Assembly (NCBI GenBank): GCA_002691725.1
Contig: NZIT01000087.1
Coordinates: forward strand, 1 to 15,691
Reading direction: 5' to 3'
Length of the DNA: 15,691 bases
Source: SAR116 cluster bacterium
Lineage (GTDB): Bacteria > Pseudomonadota > Alphaproteobacteria > Puniceispirillales > UBA1172
Positions 6,696 to 13,183 of this stretch are shown here, piece after piece. Numbering within the stretch: the stretch's first letter is position 1; each line of letters begins with the position of its first letter. The notes under the pieces were generated by a model. It saw only the letters and a list, made by a program, of their open reading frames with translations. It had not been told where the DNA came from and searched no databases. A program made the position numbers and the translations under genes.

Positions 6696-7832
6696 TCAGG
6701 TCTTTTTTGCGGTTGCATCTAATACCAGATCATCGGCATGGATAACCTCATCATGATCACGATAGCCTAAGATGGTTTCAATTTCACCGCTATTATGGCC
6801 TTTGATCAGGTTGATATCATGGGCGCTATATCGGGTCAGCCCACGCGCAATAGTGACATTGGCGGGATCAGTGATAGCGACCAGATCACCTTTATCAAAT
6901 GTGCCTTTGGCAGTGGTTATCCCGGCGGCAAGCAGGCTTTTGCCACGGCCAAGGGCTTGGCTGGCACCGCTATCCACCATGATCACGCCTTTCGGTGTTA
7001 AGCCGCCATCAATCCATGTTTTGCGGGCTTGGAGGGGGCGGCTACTAGCCTGAAACCAGGTTGCCAAGCCACCATCATAGAGCCGCTGAATAGGGTGCAT
7101 GGCGGCACCATGACAGATCGCCATATGGCAGCCTGCGCTTGTCGCAATGCGCGCCGCCTCAAGTTTGGTGATCATGCCGCCACTGGAAAAGGCATGGCGT
7201 GCTGGCCCTGCCATGGCCATGATATCAGCCGTGATTTGCTTAATCTCGGGGATATGCTTGGCGGCTTCATCAATCTTCGGGTCGCCGGAATAGAGCCCGT
7301 CAACATCGGATAATAATATCAACGCATCGGCGCTAATCATCTGGGCTACTCTGGCGGCGAGACGGTCATTATCACCATAACGGATCTCAGCGGTGGCGAC
7401 CGTGTCATTTTCATTGACCACGGGAATAATCTGATGCTCAAGCAATGTGACCAGAGTGGCCCGAGCATTGAGATGCTTGCGCCGTGTTTCTGTGTCATCA
7501 GGGGATAAGAGGATTTGCGCTGTCGTGATGTCATGCTTGGCCATGGCCTGTTGCCATTCGGCATTGAGCCTGATCTGGCCGATGGCTGCCGCCGCCTGCT
7601 TTTCAGCAAGATTAAGCCGTGCATTGGCATCAACTATCCTGCCTCGACCCAGCGCAATCGCCCCCGACGACACGATAACAATATCATAACCAAGGGATTT
7701 CAGTTTAGCCAAGTCTTGTGCCAGACCATCAAGCCATTGATCACGCAGGTAACCATCCGCATCAACAAGTAATGCTGACCCGACCTTAACAACAATGCGC
7801 CGTGCAGATGGTAAATAGGTCAGGGTTGCCAT
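6696..7832 (-). CDS. proB: Glutamate 5-kinase with C-terminal PUA domain
   Basis: A 378-residue cytoplasmic kinase that phosphorylates glutamate with ATP, the first and normally proline-inhibited step of proline synthesis. The amino-acid-kinase domain (about 10-265) shows VVKVGSALL with K16, VSSGAIALG (54-62), [19 protein letters not shown] (138-156) for glutamate/proline binding, [13 protein letters not shown] (173-185) and [12 protein letters not shown]. The C-terminal PUA domain (about 280-372) includes the typical [16 protein letters not shown] and [12 protein letters not shown]. It is full length. The ATG lies 13 bp inside the end of obgE, so the two genes overlap and are likely coupled. 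The RBS is weak. Confidence 0.97.
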   Translation of the reverse strand: MATLTYLPSARRIVVKVGSALLVDADGYLRDQWLDGLAQDLAKLKSLGYDIVIVSSGAIALGRGRIVDANARLNLAEKQAAAAIGQIRLNAEWQQAMAKHDITTAQILLSPDDTETRRKHLNARATLVTLLEHQIIPVVNENDTVATAEIRYGDNDRLAARVAQMISADALILLSDVDGLYSGDPKIDEAAKHIPEIKQITADIMAMAGPARHAFSSGGMITKLEAARIATSAGCHMAICHGAAMHPIQRLYDGGLATWFQASSRPLQARKTWIDGGLTPKGVIMVDSGASQALGRGKSLLAAGITTAKGTFDKGDLVAITDPANVTIARGLTRYSAHDINLIKGHNSGEIETILGYRDHDEVIHADDLVLDATAKKT

Positions 7833-8857
7833 GGCTCAGGCTCACTATTAGCAGCAATTTCGGCGGCGTGGTCTTGATCAATTTCTAGTTGCAATAACCG
7901 CAACACATCACTAACGCCAGACCCTGTCACCGATGACAGCATGACGACATGGCCAGCGCCAGCATGTTCAAGTGCCGCCTTAATATCTGCCAAGCGGCTG
8001 GTATCACAGGCATCAGCTTTGGATATTGCGGTAATCTCTTTGCGGCCAGCCAGACCTGCATCATATGCCGCCAGCTCATTGCGGATAATGCGCCAATTCT
8101 CAACAGGCTGTTCAGCCGTCGCATCAACCAGATGCAGCAAGACCCGGCAGCGTTCCACATGACCAAGGAAATGGTGGCCAAGACCAATGCCCTGATGGGC
8201 GCCCTCAACCAATCCCGGAATATCGGCCAGAACAAACTCACGCTGATCATTGCGCACAACCCCTAACCCCGGATGCAATGTAGTGAAAGGATAATCAGCG
8301 ATTTTCGGTTTTGCCGATGAAACAGCAGATAAAAAAGTTGATTTACCAGCATTAGGCATGCCAAGCAAACCCGCATCAGCGATTAGCTTTAAGCGAAGCC
8401 AGACCCACATTTCCTGCCCCGGAAAACCCGTTTCATGGCGCCGTGGGGCTTGATTGACAGATGACTTAAAGGATGCATTTCCGCGTCCTCCATCGCCGCC
8501 TCTTGCCAGCATTATTTGCTGGCCGACTTTGGTTAAATCGGCAATCACCATATCACTATCTTCATTAAGGATTTGGGTGCCGACAGGTAATTTGAGCGTA
8601 ATATCTTCACCGCCAGGACCGTTTTTATTGCGGCCAGCCCCGGGACGCCCCGATTGCGCCTTAAAATGCTGTTGATAGCGATAGTCAATCAGTGTGTTCA
8701 AGCCATCGACACATTCGGCAACTACGCTACCGCCACGGCCGCCATCACCACCATCAGGCCCGCCGCGCGGCACATGCGCTTCGCGGCGGAAACTGACAGA
8801 CCCAGGGCCGCCATTGCCGCTTTGAATAAAGATTTTAGCCTGATCAAGAAATTTCAT
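7820..8857 (-). CDS. obgE: GTPase ObgE/CgtA
   Basis: A 345-residue Obg-family GTPase that associates with the 50S subunit in ribosome assembly and stress control. The glycine-rich Obg domain (1-158) begins [10 protein letters not shown] and contains [12 protein letters not shown] and GGDGGRGN. The G domain has G1 GMPNAGKS (166-173), switch region [15 protein letters not shown]3 DIPG (212-215), G4 as SKAD (279-282, where NKxD is canonical) and G5-like SSVTGSG. There is no OCT domain. The frame extends 8 codons further to a GTG at 8881, but that would lie inside a terminator hairpin, and the family starts MKFLDxAK, so ATG 8855-8857 is chosen. A GAGAG sits 4-5 bases before it. It follows rpmA as usual and overlaps proB by 13 bp. 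Confidence 0.96.
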   Translation of the reverse strand: MKFLDQAKIFIQSGNGGPGSVSFRREAHVPRGGPDGGDGGRGGSVVAECVDGLNTLIDYRYQQHFKAQSGRPGAGRNKNGPGGEDITLKLPVGTQILNEDSDMVIADLTKVGQQIMLARGGDGGRGNASFKSSVNQAPRRHETGFPGQEMWVWLRLKLIADAGLLGMPNAGKSTFLSAVSSAKPKIADYPFTTLHPGLGVVRNDQREFVLADIPGLVEGAHQGIGLGHHFLGHVERCRVLLHLVDATAEQPVENWRIIRNELAAYDAGLAGRKEITAISKADACDTSRLADIKAALEHAGAGHVVMLSSVTGSGVSDVLRLLQLEIDQDHAAEIAANSEPEPWQP

Positions 8858-8866
8858 ATTGCTCTC

Positions 8867-8903
8867 AAAAGAAAAGCGCACCCCCGATCATCTGAGGATG
8901 CGC
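8867..8903 (-). terminator. Intrinsic terminator or attenuator between rpmA and obgE
   Basis: Read on the - strand, GCGCATCC (8896-8903) pairs with GGGTGCGC (8876-8883), an 8-bp stem with one G-U pair and a 12-base loop. TTTTCTTTT (8867-8875) follows immediately. This is the canonical hairpin plus U-tract layout. It ends 10 bases before the obgE ATG, so it would stop or attenuate transcription from rplU-rpmA into obgE-proBA. Confidence 0.62.
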
Positions 8904-8934
8904 CGCAATTCGTGACGATGACCGGGAAGTGAGT

Positions 8935-9204
8935 TTACTCAGCAGCCTCAGCATGCGGGACAACATTAGCAAATGTTCTGCCGCCGGCTTTGCGAGTGAA
9001 TGCCACTTTGCCATCGGTCAATGCAAATAGGGTGTGGTCCTTGCCGATACCAACATTGTTGCCGGGATGGAACTTTGTTCCACGCTGACGAACGATAATG
9101 TTCCCGGGGATGACGACTTCACCACCAAATTTCTTAACGCCCAGGCGACGACCGGCGGAATCGCGTCCATTACGGGAACTACCACCTGCTTTTTTATGTG
9201 CCAT
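8935..9204 (-). CDS. rpmA: 50S ribosomal protein L27
   Basis: An 89-residue L27 of normal length, whose N-terminal tail reaches the peptidyl transferase centre of the 50S subunit. The N-terminus [20 protein letters not shown] and the family signature [15 protein letters not shown] are unmistakable, and the C-terminal beta region ([19 protein letters not shown]) is complete. Unlike in Firmicutes, there is no cleavable N-terminal extension. It starts 22 bp after rplU and is followed by the hairpin terminator before obgE, so L21 and L27 form a tight two-gene unit. Confidence 0.98.
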   Translation of the reverse strand: MAHKKAGGSSRNGRDSAGRRLGVKKFGGEVVIPGNIIVRQRGTKFHPGNNVGIGKDHTLFALTDGKVAFTRKAGGRTFANVVPHAEAAE

Positions 9205-9226
9205 CGTATTATTCCTTCTCTAATCG

Positions 9227-9709
9227 CTACTCTTTAGCTTTTGCATCTTTAGCTTTGCTGGTTGTTGCTTTCTTTGCTGTGGTTTTGGCTGGTGCCTTTT
9301 TAGCAGGCGCTTTTTTAGCCGCTGTTGCTTCTGCTTTCTTAGGTGCAGGCTTGGCTTCTGCTTTCTTGGCGGCTGGCTTGGCTACTTTTAGTTTGCCATC
9401 AGGCGCAATATCAGTGATTTGCAAAAGCGTCAAATCTTGACGATGACCTCTGATCCGGCGAAAGTTTTTCCGGCGCTTACGGCGGAACACCATGATCTTG
9501 TCGCCGCGTGTATGACGCAGGACAGTTGCGCCAACAACCGCATCTTTGACCATGGGCGAGCCAACATCAACCTGTTCACCATTAGCAACCATCAGAACCT
9601 GATCAAGAACCAGATTTTCACCAGTCTCTGCCTCTAGTCGATCAACGACGATCTTGTCGTCTTTGGCAACTTTATATTGCTTACCGCCTGTTTTTACCAC
9701 AGCATACAT
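9227..9709 (-). CDS. rplU: 50S ribosomal protein L21 with Lys/Ala-rich tail
   Basis: L21 of the 50S subunit. The core (about 105 residues) starts MYAVVKTGGKQYKV and contains the family region IMVFRRKRRKNFRRIRGHRQ followed by LTLLQITDI. A tail of about 55 residues made almost only of Ala, Lys, Pro, Thr and Glu, in repeating AAKKAxAK/PAPKKAEA units, resembles histone H1 C-termini. Shorter or similar extensions occur in other alphaproteobacterial L21 proteins. The frame also has an ATG two codons earlier (9713-9715). The later one is preferred because the family begins MYAV, although the weak GGA upstream is compatible with either. It heads the rplU-rpmA unit and has its own promoter and a leader of about 115 bases. 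Confidence 0.96.
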   Translation of the reverse strand: MYAVVKTGGKQYKVAKDDKIVVDRLEAETGENLVLDQVLMVANGEQVDVGSPMVKDAVVGATVLRHTRGDKIMVFRRKRRKNFRRIRGHRQDLTLLQITDIAPDGKLKVAKPAAKKAEAKPAPKKAEATAAKKAPAKKAPAKTTAKKATTSKAKDAKAKE

Positions 9710-9782
9710 ATTCATTCATCCGTTATAGGTGATGCTATTTACCAGAATACGTCAGTTGTATCAGCAATTAACTATCACGAAA

Positions 9783-9813
9783 ATGGGGACAACATAAACG
9801 CATCTGTCCCAAT
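9783..9813 (-). promoter_or_regulatory. Hairpin in the rplU leader
   Basis: In the leader transcribed from the - strand, ATTGGGACA (9805-9813) pairs with TGTCCCCAT (9783-9791): a 9-bp stem with one mismatch and a 13-base loop. It lies about 75-105 bases before the rplU start and is not followed by a U-tract. A cis-regulatory role, such as autoregulation by L21, is possible but unproven. Confidence 0.35.
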
Positions 9814-9832
9814 AATGGTATTAGATTGGCGA

Positions 9833-9860
9833 AATATAGACATAACCCATGGTTTGTCAA
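9833..9860 (-). promoter_or_regulatory. Sigma70-type promoter of rplU-rpmA
   Basis: On the - strand a perfect consensus -35 TTGACA (9855-9860) and a -10 TATATT (9833-9838) are 16 bases apart, predicting a start near 9826 and a leader of about 115 bases before rplU. The -35 is preceded by repeated A-tracts, as in UP elements of strong ribosomal promoters. Confidence 0.65.
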
Positions 9861-9864
9861 GGGT

Positions 9865-9930
9865 TTTGTGACTGGTTTGTGACTTGTTTTTTCGGGTTTT
9901 TGTCACTTGTTTTGCCGGGTTTTTGTGAGA
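9865..9930. repeat. Helically spaced T-rich repeats upstream of the rplU promoter
   Basis: TTTGTGACT occurs at 9865-9873 and 9876-9884, the variant TTTGTCACT at 9899-9907, and TTTGTGAGA at 9922-9930. Offsets are 11, 23 and 23 bases, close to one and two helical turns. Within this, 9879-9901 and 9902-9924 are adjacent 23-bp copies with 20 of 23 bases identical. On the - strand this gives A-tracts about every 9-14 bases just upstream of the -35 box. Confidence 0.7.
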
Positions 9931-10050
9931 GGTTTCGTCATGTGTTTAGTCAGGTTGATTGAAGGCGTTTGGTGTTTATTTTATCCCTGCTGGCAGTTTC
10001 ATGAGATATGAGATTTAGATATGCCAAAAGACTTGTTTAATGGATGGCCA

Positions 10051-10074
10051 GATGACTTGCCAGAAGACTTGCCA
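10051..10074. repeat. 12-bp tandem repeat in the rplU-tRNA intergenic region
   Basis: GATGACTTGCCA (10051-10062) and GAAGACTTGCCA (10063-10074) are adjacent copies with one mismatch. They sit in a 19-codon + frame (ATG 10021 to TGA 10080, reading MPKDLFNGWPDDLPEDLPV) without a ribosome binding site, so coding is doubtful. Apart from the repeats, the rplU promoter and a weak tRNA promoter, nothing else is seen between 9925 and 10109. Confidence 0.5.
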
Positions 10075-10097
10075 GTTTGATCATGTCAGGCTAGACA
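10069..10097 (+). promoter_or_regulatory. Candidate promoter of tRNA-Ser
   Basis: TTGCCA (10069-10074) and TAGACA (10092-10097) are 17 bases apart, placing the start near 10104, about 6 bases before the mature tRNA. The -10 box is weak, so this is tentative. Confidence 0.28.
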
Positions 10098-10109
10098 GGA
10101 TAGATCAAA

Positions 10110-10199
10110 GGAGAGGTGGCAGAGTGGTTGAATGCGCCGGTCTCGAAAACCGGTATGGGCGAAAGCCCATCGGGGGTTCGAATCCCCCTCTCTCCGCCA
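10110..10199 (+). tRNA. tRNA-Ser (anticodon CGA)
   Basis: A complete 90-base class II tRNA including an encoded CCA. The acceptor stem GGAGAGG pairs fully with CCTCTCC. The anticodon stem CCGGT/ACCGG encloses the loop CTCGAAA, giving anticodon CGA, which reads UCG. The long variable arm (TGGGC-GAAA-GCCCA) is diagnostic of serine tRNA in this context, and the T arm is GGGGG-TTCGAAT-CCCCC. No integrase gene or duplicated 3' end is seen nearby, so it does not appear to be an integration site here. Confidence 0.97.
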
Positions 10200-10327
10200 T
10201 AAGCGCCTTCATATCGAATAACGCCTTTGTTTTGAATAAGGTCCCTAAGCAAAACCCATGATCTTGTCGCATTAGATGCTGGTTTTGAGGATTTTACAAT
10301 CTTATTAGAAATAATTAATAAATGCTG

Positions 10328-10336
10328 TGTTATACT
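10328..10336 (+). promoter_or_regulatory. Candidate extended -10 promoter of the DUF2652 gene
   Basis: TGT directly followed by TATACT (10331-10336) forms an extended -10 element, predicting a start near 10343, about 26 bases before the ATG. No good -35 is present. Otherwise the 169-base stretch between the tRNA and this gene shows no gene or terminator. Confidence 0.35.
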
Positions 10337-10368
10337 CGGATATGGCTTTAGTGGTGTTGGGGTGAGTG

Positions 10369-11097
10369 ATGCAAGAACGGGGTTTTTTACTGGTCGCCGA
10401 TATTAGCGGTTATACAGAGTTTGTCCGACTTCATAATCTGCGCAAAAAATCAGCAGTAGGTGCATTCGCCGCAAATATTTATGAAAGCCATGCCGAGGCG
10501 ATTGTCTCGGATTTGCTGGAAGCTGTCATTGAGGCCATTGAGCCGACAATGAAGCTGAATAAACTTGAAGGTGATGCGGCGTTTTTTCATGTTGATGAGA
10601 CGGCAAACGAGCATCAGGCAGATGACATTTATGCGGCTATGGAGCGCGCGCAAGCCGCCTTTCAGAAAAAGGCCAATGCGCTGGTCTTTGTTCAGGCTTG
10701 TGGGTGCGAGCCGTGTATGCAATCAAAAAACCTAAGGCTTAAAATTGTCGTTCATCATGGTGATTATCTGTTAAAGACGATCCGTCAATTTGAAGAAATT
10801 GCAGGCGAGACAGTGATCTTTGTCCACCGAATGTTAAAAAATAACATTAACAGCAATGAATATTGGCTTGTCAGCGAGGAGTTTAGCCAGAAACTTTCTG
10901 CCGAAAATGCTGCCATGTTTTCAAAAGTTACCGAAGATATTGACGGTTTTGGAAAGACTGATCTTGACTGTCTGATATTGAGTACGCCCGATCCTGAAAA
11001 TGACACGATCAAAAGCCGGTCATGGATGCGGAACTGGTTCCGGCAATTAGGGTATTTTGTCTCCGCCCCATTAAAACGTGGCGTCGCGCGGAAATAA
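10369..11097 (+). CDS. DUF2652 family protein, class III nucleotidyl cyclase-like
   Basis: A 242-residue protein with the N-terminal hallmark of class III adenylate/guanylate cyclases, LLVADISGYTEF, with a metal-type aspartate at D11, and the second motif KLEGDAAFF with D69. The overall pattern fits DUF2652: an ADISGYT start, the HAEAI..LLEAVI helix, a CGCEPC cluster (C111, C113, C116), LKIVVHHG, then EEIAGETVIFVHRMLKNN. The family is predicted to be cyclase-related, but its activity is unknown. The canonical transition-state Asn/Arg pair (VNxAAR) is replaced by IFVHRML, so catalysis is doubtful. The gene appears soluble, with a basic C-terminus (WMRNWFRQLG..PLKRGVARK). ATG 10369 is chosen over GTG 10366 because GGGGTGAG lies at better spacing. 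Its neighbours give no functional clue. Confidence 0.75.
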   Translation: MQERGFLLVADISGYTEFVRLHNLRKKSAVGAFAANIYESHAEAIVSDLLEAVIEAIEPTMKLNKLEGDAAFFHVDETANEHQADDIYAAMERAQAAFQKKANALVFVQACGCEPCMQSKNLRLKIVVHHGDYLLKTIRQFEEIAGETVIFVHRMLKNNINSNEYWLVSEEFSQKLSAENAAMFSKVTEDIDGFGKTDLDCLILSTPDPENDTIKSRSWMRNWFRQLGYFVSAPLKRGVARK

Positions 11098-11137
11098 CCC
11101 CACCCTTTAACCCCACCCTTTAATCTCATAATCTCAT
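11095..11137. repeat. Two adjacent short tandem duplications after the DUF2652 gene
   Basis: TAACCCCACCCTT occurs twice (11095-11107 and 11108-11120), the first copy containing the stop codon. AATCTCAT then occurs twice (11122-11129 and 11130-11137). Both duplications are perfect. No terminator hairpin is visible. Confidence 0.85.
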
Positions 11138-11172
11138 ATTCCTATATTCTGGCTCTGATTTTCTCAAAAATA

Positions 11173-11181
11173 TGCTAATAT
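11173..11181 (+). promoter_or_regulatory. Candidate extended -10 promoter of the hydratase gene
   Basis: TGC followed by TAATAT (11176-11181) makes an extended -10 with a predicted start near 11188, 21 bases before the ATG. An AGAGG then lies about 9 bases before the start codon. The -35 is poor. Confidence 0.33.
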
Positions 11182-11208
11182 GCGGCGGCATGTTAGAGGA
11201 TATTTAGG

Positions 11209-12087
11209 ATGGTAGCGAAGACAGAGGATTTACAGAGCCAGTTTGCGCATTGGATTGGTCGCCAGACCGAACGTCAGGATATCATTTCAGATCGGCTAAT
11301 CGAACAGTTTCAAGCCACCTTTGGCGATCATATCGCTGATCAAGTGGCGGTTCCGCCGGGGATATTTTGGTGCTTGTCCCCTGATGCCCTGACCAGCGAT
11401 AAACTTGGCGGTGATGGGCATCCAAAATTGGGCATATATCTGCCTGAGATTCCATATCCTCGGCGCATGTGGGCGGGCGGATCATTGCGCTTTCATGGTC
11501 AATTTGAACGTGGCCAGACGATCACCAAGCAATCTACTATCAGCAATATCGCTTTTAAGTCTGGACGCAGCGGTGATTTGTGTTTTGTCACTGTCACCCA
11601 TCACTATCGGGGTGATGGGCATGTGATATTGGAAGAAGATCAAAACATTGTCTATCGCGCCGAAATTACCCCTGTTGCCGCGGCTAGTGAGAAAACGGTT
11701 CTGCCTGATAATCAGGCCGAAACTCTGGCCAGTTGGTCGGTTCATCCTGATACTGTCATGATGTTCCGGTATTCGGCGCTGACATTCAATGGCCACCGTA
11801 TTCATTATGACAAAGACTATAGTATGGGCGAAGAACGCCATCCGGGGCTAGTCGTTCATGGCCCCATGCAGGCAACTTGGCTGTTATCGCTGGCAACATC
11901 ATATCTGGGGCATCTGCCATCGGAGATGTCATATCGTGGCACGGCGGCGTATATTCAAGGCGCCGCGGCGACGGTGGCGCTGGCATCATCACCAGATCAA
12001 ATATCGGATCAAATACCAAATCAGTTTCGGGGTATGGTTGTTACTGCTGCTGGCATGAAAACAATGGATGCTACATTTAAGCCGTAA
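11209..12087 (+). CDS. FAS1-like/MaoC-type acyl-CoA hydratase (mesaconyl-C4-CoA hydratase family)
   Basis: A 292-residue double-hotdog protein. Residues 1 to about 155 fit the FAS1-like dehydratase N-domain (PLGIYLPEIPYPRRMWAGG-type region, VTVTHHYRGDG). Residues about 180-290 fit the MaoC-like second half, with the catalytic-type segment LTFNGHRIHYDKDY (191-204; H196, H199 and D201 in place of the MaoC D-x-N-P-x-H-x-D pattern) and HPGLVVHGPMQATWLL. This arrangement is that of the Meh/HTD2-like family, whose members hydrate mesaconyl-C4-CoA or related 3-methylfumaryl/enoyl-CoA esters. The substrate here cannot be told from sequence, and no partner CoA-transferase or lyase lies nearby. It is soluble, of normal length, with a Shine-Dalgarno AGAGG. 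A low-complexity DQISDQIPNQ loop lies near the C-terminus. Confidence 0.8.
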   Translation: MVAKTEDLQSQFAHWIGRQTERQDIISDRLIEQFQATFGDHIADQVAVPPGIFWCLSPDALTSDKLGGDGHPKLGIYLPEIPYPRRMWAGGSLRFHGQFERGQTITKQSTISNIAFKSGRSGDLCFVTVTHHYRGDGHVILEEDQNIVYRAEITPVAAASEKTVLPDNQAETLASWSVHPDTVMMFRYSALTFNGHRIHYDKDYSMGEERHPGLVVHGPMQATWLLSLATSYLGHLPSEMSYRGTAAYIQGAAATVALASSPDQISDQIPNQFRGMVVTAAGMKTMDATFKP

Positions 12088-12114
12088 ATCATTTATGATT
12101 GCGCCCTGGCGTGA

Positions 12115-12139
12115 TGCCATTTATTAATGGGCAGGTTTT
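12115..12139 (+). terminator. Weak hairpin after the hydratase gene
   Basis: TGCCATT (12115-12121) pairs with AATGGGCA (12126-12133) with one bulged G and a 4-base loop, followed after GG by only TTTT (12136-12139). It could be a weak terminator upstream of the exchanger gene. The short U-run makes this doubtful. Confidence 0.25.
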
Positions 12140-12166
12140 GAGGGTTTCGGGGGAATAATAAAATAC

Positions 12167-13183
12167 ATGGGATCACCTGATCTGCTTTGGCAGTTATTCT
12201 ATATTATCCTTGGCATTATTTTGCTGACTTTTGGTGGCGATCTGGTTGTTCGCGGCAGCGTCACGCTGGCGATTAAGCTGGGCATATCAAAGGTGCTTGT
12301 TGGTATGATTGTTGTTGGCTTTGGCACATCCGCGCCTGAGTTGCTGGTATCCATCAGCGCAACCTTGAGCGGTAGTCCAGATATCGCCGTTGGTAATGTT
12401 GTCGGCAGTAATATTGCTAACTTTCTGCTTATTCTTGGTTTAGCGATTATCATCACCCCTGTGTTCAGCAAAGACCCGGCCATTAAACGTGATTCGGGGG
12501 CGGTGATTATATCAGCGATAATTTTGCTCATATTTGCCCAAGACGGCATCATCAGCACAGCCGAGGGCGGCATCATGCTGGCCATTTTGTTGAGCTATTT
12601 GGGATATTGCATTGCCTTATCACGGCGCCCACAGACCGCTGGAGGCGATCGCTCAGAGGCGACAGATAGTGCTGAGGCATCAACCTACACGCATGAGGCG
12701 GATGAGTTTAATCTGGATCAGAGCGTCCTTGCCGGCTTAATGCTGAGCGCGGTTGGTATTATCATGCTGCTTGCTGGTGCTGATTTTCTTGTTGGTGGTG
12801 CCTCAGCGATGGCGCGATCTATTGGCATTAGTGAGGCGGTTATTGGCCTAACGCTTGTTGCGGTGGGAACATCTCTGCCTGAATTAGCGGCGATGATACC
12901 GGCCGCTTTGAAACGTCATGATGATGTGATTATCGGAAATATTATGGGCTCAACGCTGTTCAATATTTTGAGTATTTTGGGTATTACCGCGCTTATCACG
13001 CCGCTCAATGTTGCGCCGCAGATCATTGCGATGGATATTCCGATATCACTGGCGATTGTCGCATTAACTGGTGGCGCGATTATGGTTTTATCACGCCTGC
13101 CACGCTTTCTTGGTGGTGTCATGCTGGCGGCTTATGGCGGCTATCTGATCTGGCTATTTACCACTGGTTCAATAGCTGGCTAG
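12167..13183 (+). CDS. CaCA family cation exchanger (YrbG/NCX-like sodium/calcium antiporter)
   Basis: A 338-residue inner-membrane protein with two inverted halves of about five helices each, joined by an acidic cytoplasmic loop (about 153-184). The alpha-1 repeat is GFGTSAPELLVSISAT (51-66) plus GNVVGSNIANFLLILG (76-91). Alpha-2 is VAVGTSLPELAAMIPAA (231-247) plus GNIMGSTLFNILSILG (257-272). By spacing to the archaeal exchanger NCX_Mj, the ion-site residues are T54, S55, E58, S81, N85 and T235, S236, E239, S262, N266, so the NCX_Mj Asp240 position is Asn here. The family exchanges Na+ or H+ for Ca2+; the exact ions are unknown for YrbG-type members. The Shine-Dalgarno sequence is weak (GGGGGA about 13 bases upstream). 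The TAG stop shares a CTAG palindrome with the convergent dipeptidase stop. Confidence 0.93.
   Translation: MGSPDLLWQLFYIILGIILLTFGGDLVVRGSVTLAIKLGISKVLVGMIVVGFGTSAPELLVSISATLSGSPDIAVGNVVGSNIANFLLILGLAIIITPVFSKDPAIKRDSGAVIISAIILLIFAQDGIISTAEGGIMLAILLSYLGYCIALSRRPQTAGGDRSEATDSAEASTYTHEADEFNLDQSVLAGLMLSAVGIIMLLAGADFLVGGASAMARSIGISEAVIGLTLVAVGTSLPELAAMIPAALKRHDDVIIGNIMGSTLFNILSILGITALITPLNVAPQIIAMDIPISLAIVALTGGAIMVLSRLPRFLGGVMLAAYGGYLIWLFTTGSIAG

Noticed and set aside
8858..8881. Longer obgE start at GTG 8881
   Set aside because: The extra 8 residues do not fit the family N-terminus (MKFLDxAK), and the GTG lies within the terminator hairpin.
10110..10260. tRNA-Ser 3' end as an integration site for a genomic island
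   Set aside because: No integrase gene or repeated tRNA 3' segment is visible, and the genes downstream look like ordinary chromosomal genes.
10040..10261. A 73-codon frame running through the tRNA
   Set aside because: It reads straight through the structured tRNA-Ser gene and has no coding character.
12138..12164. TTGAGG-15-TAAAAT as a promoter of the exchanger gene
   Set aside because: The spacer is short, and the start point would fall inside the coding sequence, after the ATG at 12167.
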